A DNA stretch of 64,000 nt. It comes from CAWCGU01 sp963838095. GTDB taxonomy: Bacteria > Actinomycetota > Thermoleophilia > Solirubrobacterales > 70-9. The notes below the pieces were generated by a model that did no database searches, was not told the DNA's origin, and was given only the letters and a program-made list of their open reading frames with translations. A program made the translations under genes and the position numbers. Where the stretch lies: assembly GCA_963838095.1 (NCBI GenBank), contig CAWIPO010000008.1, positions 930,001 to 994,000 on the forward strand, given 5' to 3'. Positions 63,743-64,000 of the stretch are shown one piece after another (within the stretch, counting starts at the first letter, position 1; each line of letters begins with the position of its first letter).

Positions 63743-64000
63743 ACGTCCCGGCCCTCCCTGGTTGACGCGACGGAGGCGGCTTTGCGCGAGCGGCTTTCTC
63801 CCGGCCGGGCCCGCGAGGGCGACCGGCTACCGCCCGAGAAGGAGCTGGCGGAGGCTTTCAGCGTCTCGCGTGGAACCCTGCGGCTGGCGCTCGAGCGCCT
63901 GGAGAGCAACGGCGAGATCGTCCGCAGGCAGGGCAGCGGCACCTTCGTCGGTCGCGTCGCGCTGGCCGCGGCCTTCAGCGAGGGGCTCGAGGTGCTCGAG
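63725..64000 (+). CDS. GntR-family transcriptional regulator (cut by window end)
   Basis: Open to the window end (92 codons visible) from the TTG at 63725: LDKKVQTSRPSLVDATEAAL. Winged helix of GntR type: RAREGDRLPPEKELAEAFSV, SRGTLRLALERLESNGEIVR, RQGSGTFVGRV, matching the L-P-S-E-x2-L .. SR-x-T-x-R-x-A-L .. G-x-G-T-F-V pattern. The effector domain lies past the window end, so FadR, HutC or other subfamily cannot be chosen. Divergent from module B and overlapping a copy of an element found at the module A promoter. No Shine-Dalgarno is visible, so a leaderless transcript is possible. Confidence 0.88.
   Translation, partial: MDKKVQTSRPSLVDATEAALRERLSPGRAREGDRLPPEKELAEAFSVSRGTLRLALERLESNGEIVRRQGSGTFVGRVALAAAFSEGLEVLE

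Overview
The window is high-GC DNA from an actinobacterium. The best guess is an uncultured member of the class Thermoleophilia (Solirubrobacterales/Gaiellales-like). The grounds are the gene order mreB-mreC-mreD-mrdA-rodA-rne-rplU-rpmA-obgE-proB-proA-nadD-rsfS and tig-clpP-clpX-valS-folC-ndk-maf, many GTG starts, and ECF sigma/anti-sigma pairs. This placement is inference from gene content only. Many essential genes (obgE, rpmA, rplU, rne, rodA, mreB, mreC, mreD, folC) are broken by single-base shifts whose protein remains legible in the next frame. I therefore treat these breaks as indel errors in the sequence, not as pseudogenes, and give each gene as one feature spanning its frames.

Layout. 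0.1-6.4 kb (minus): a DUF5995 secreted protein, two tandemly duplicated DivIVA-like coiled-coil genes, rsfS, nadD, proA, a Thr-rich membrane protein and proB. 6.4-9.4 kb (plus): an HD-GYP membrane protein and an MFS transporter. 9.3-19.9 kb (minus): obgE, an anti-sigma/sigma pair, rpmA, rplU, rne, rodA, mrdA and mreDCB, i.e. ribosome biogenesis, RNA processing and cell-wall elongation. 20.1-21.5 kb (plus): a secreted sulfatase. 21.5-31.8 kb (minus): maf, ndk, a zinc-ribbon membrane protein, a 39-residue membrane peptide, folC, valS, clpX, a secreted beta-helix protein, clpP and tig. 31.8-43.1 kb: mixed accessory genes (aldo/keto reductase-like, spermidine-synthase-like, ctaG, corA, ogt, an ECF sigma factor, topoisomerase IB, a serine hydrolase, a PD40 beta-propeller), tRNA-His and a decayed PAS-GGDEF gene.

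43.2 kb to the end is the most interesting part: a methylated-amine / one-carbon island. Module A (minus, 43.2-47.5 kb) is a glutamine-synthetase-III/GmaS-like gene followed by three glutamate-synthase-derived subunits (class II amidotransferase, GXGXG protein, FMN protein). This is the architecture of the N-methylglutamate pathway (gmaS-mgsABC). Divergent from it (plus, 47.7-55.9 kb) are four subunits of a heterotetrameric sarcosine oxidase / N-methylglutamate dehydrogenase in the order delta-alpha-gamma-beta, then formate-THF ligase, a methenyl-THF cyclohydrolase/cyclodeaminase-family protein and an EamA transporter. Next (minus, 56.0-63.6 kb) come two paralogous FAD amine oxidases, a 147-residue protein I do not recognise, and module B, a second complete amidotransferase/GXGXG/FMN/GS-like set. 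A GntR regulator, cut by the window end, is divergent from module B.

How it may work together (inference): the GS-like enzymes attach an amine to glutamate, the glutamate-synthase-like complexes transfer it to 2-oxoglutarate, the flavin oxidases release the methyl group onto tetrahydrofolate, and the cyclohydrolase and Fhs turn the one-carbon unit into formate with ATP gain. A 15-bp element of the form TTGTACC-WW-TTTGTC occurs both in the module A/oxidase divergent promoter and at the GntR start. This suggests that the GntR protein controls both halves.
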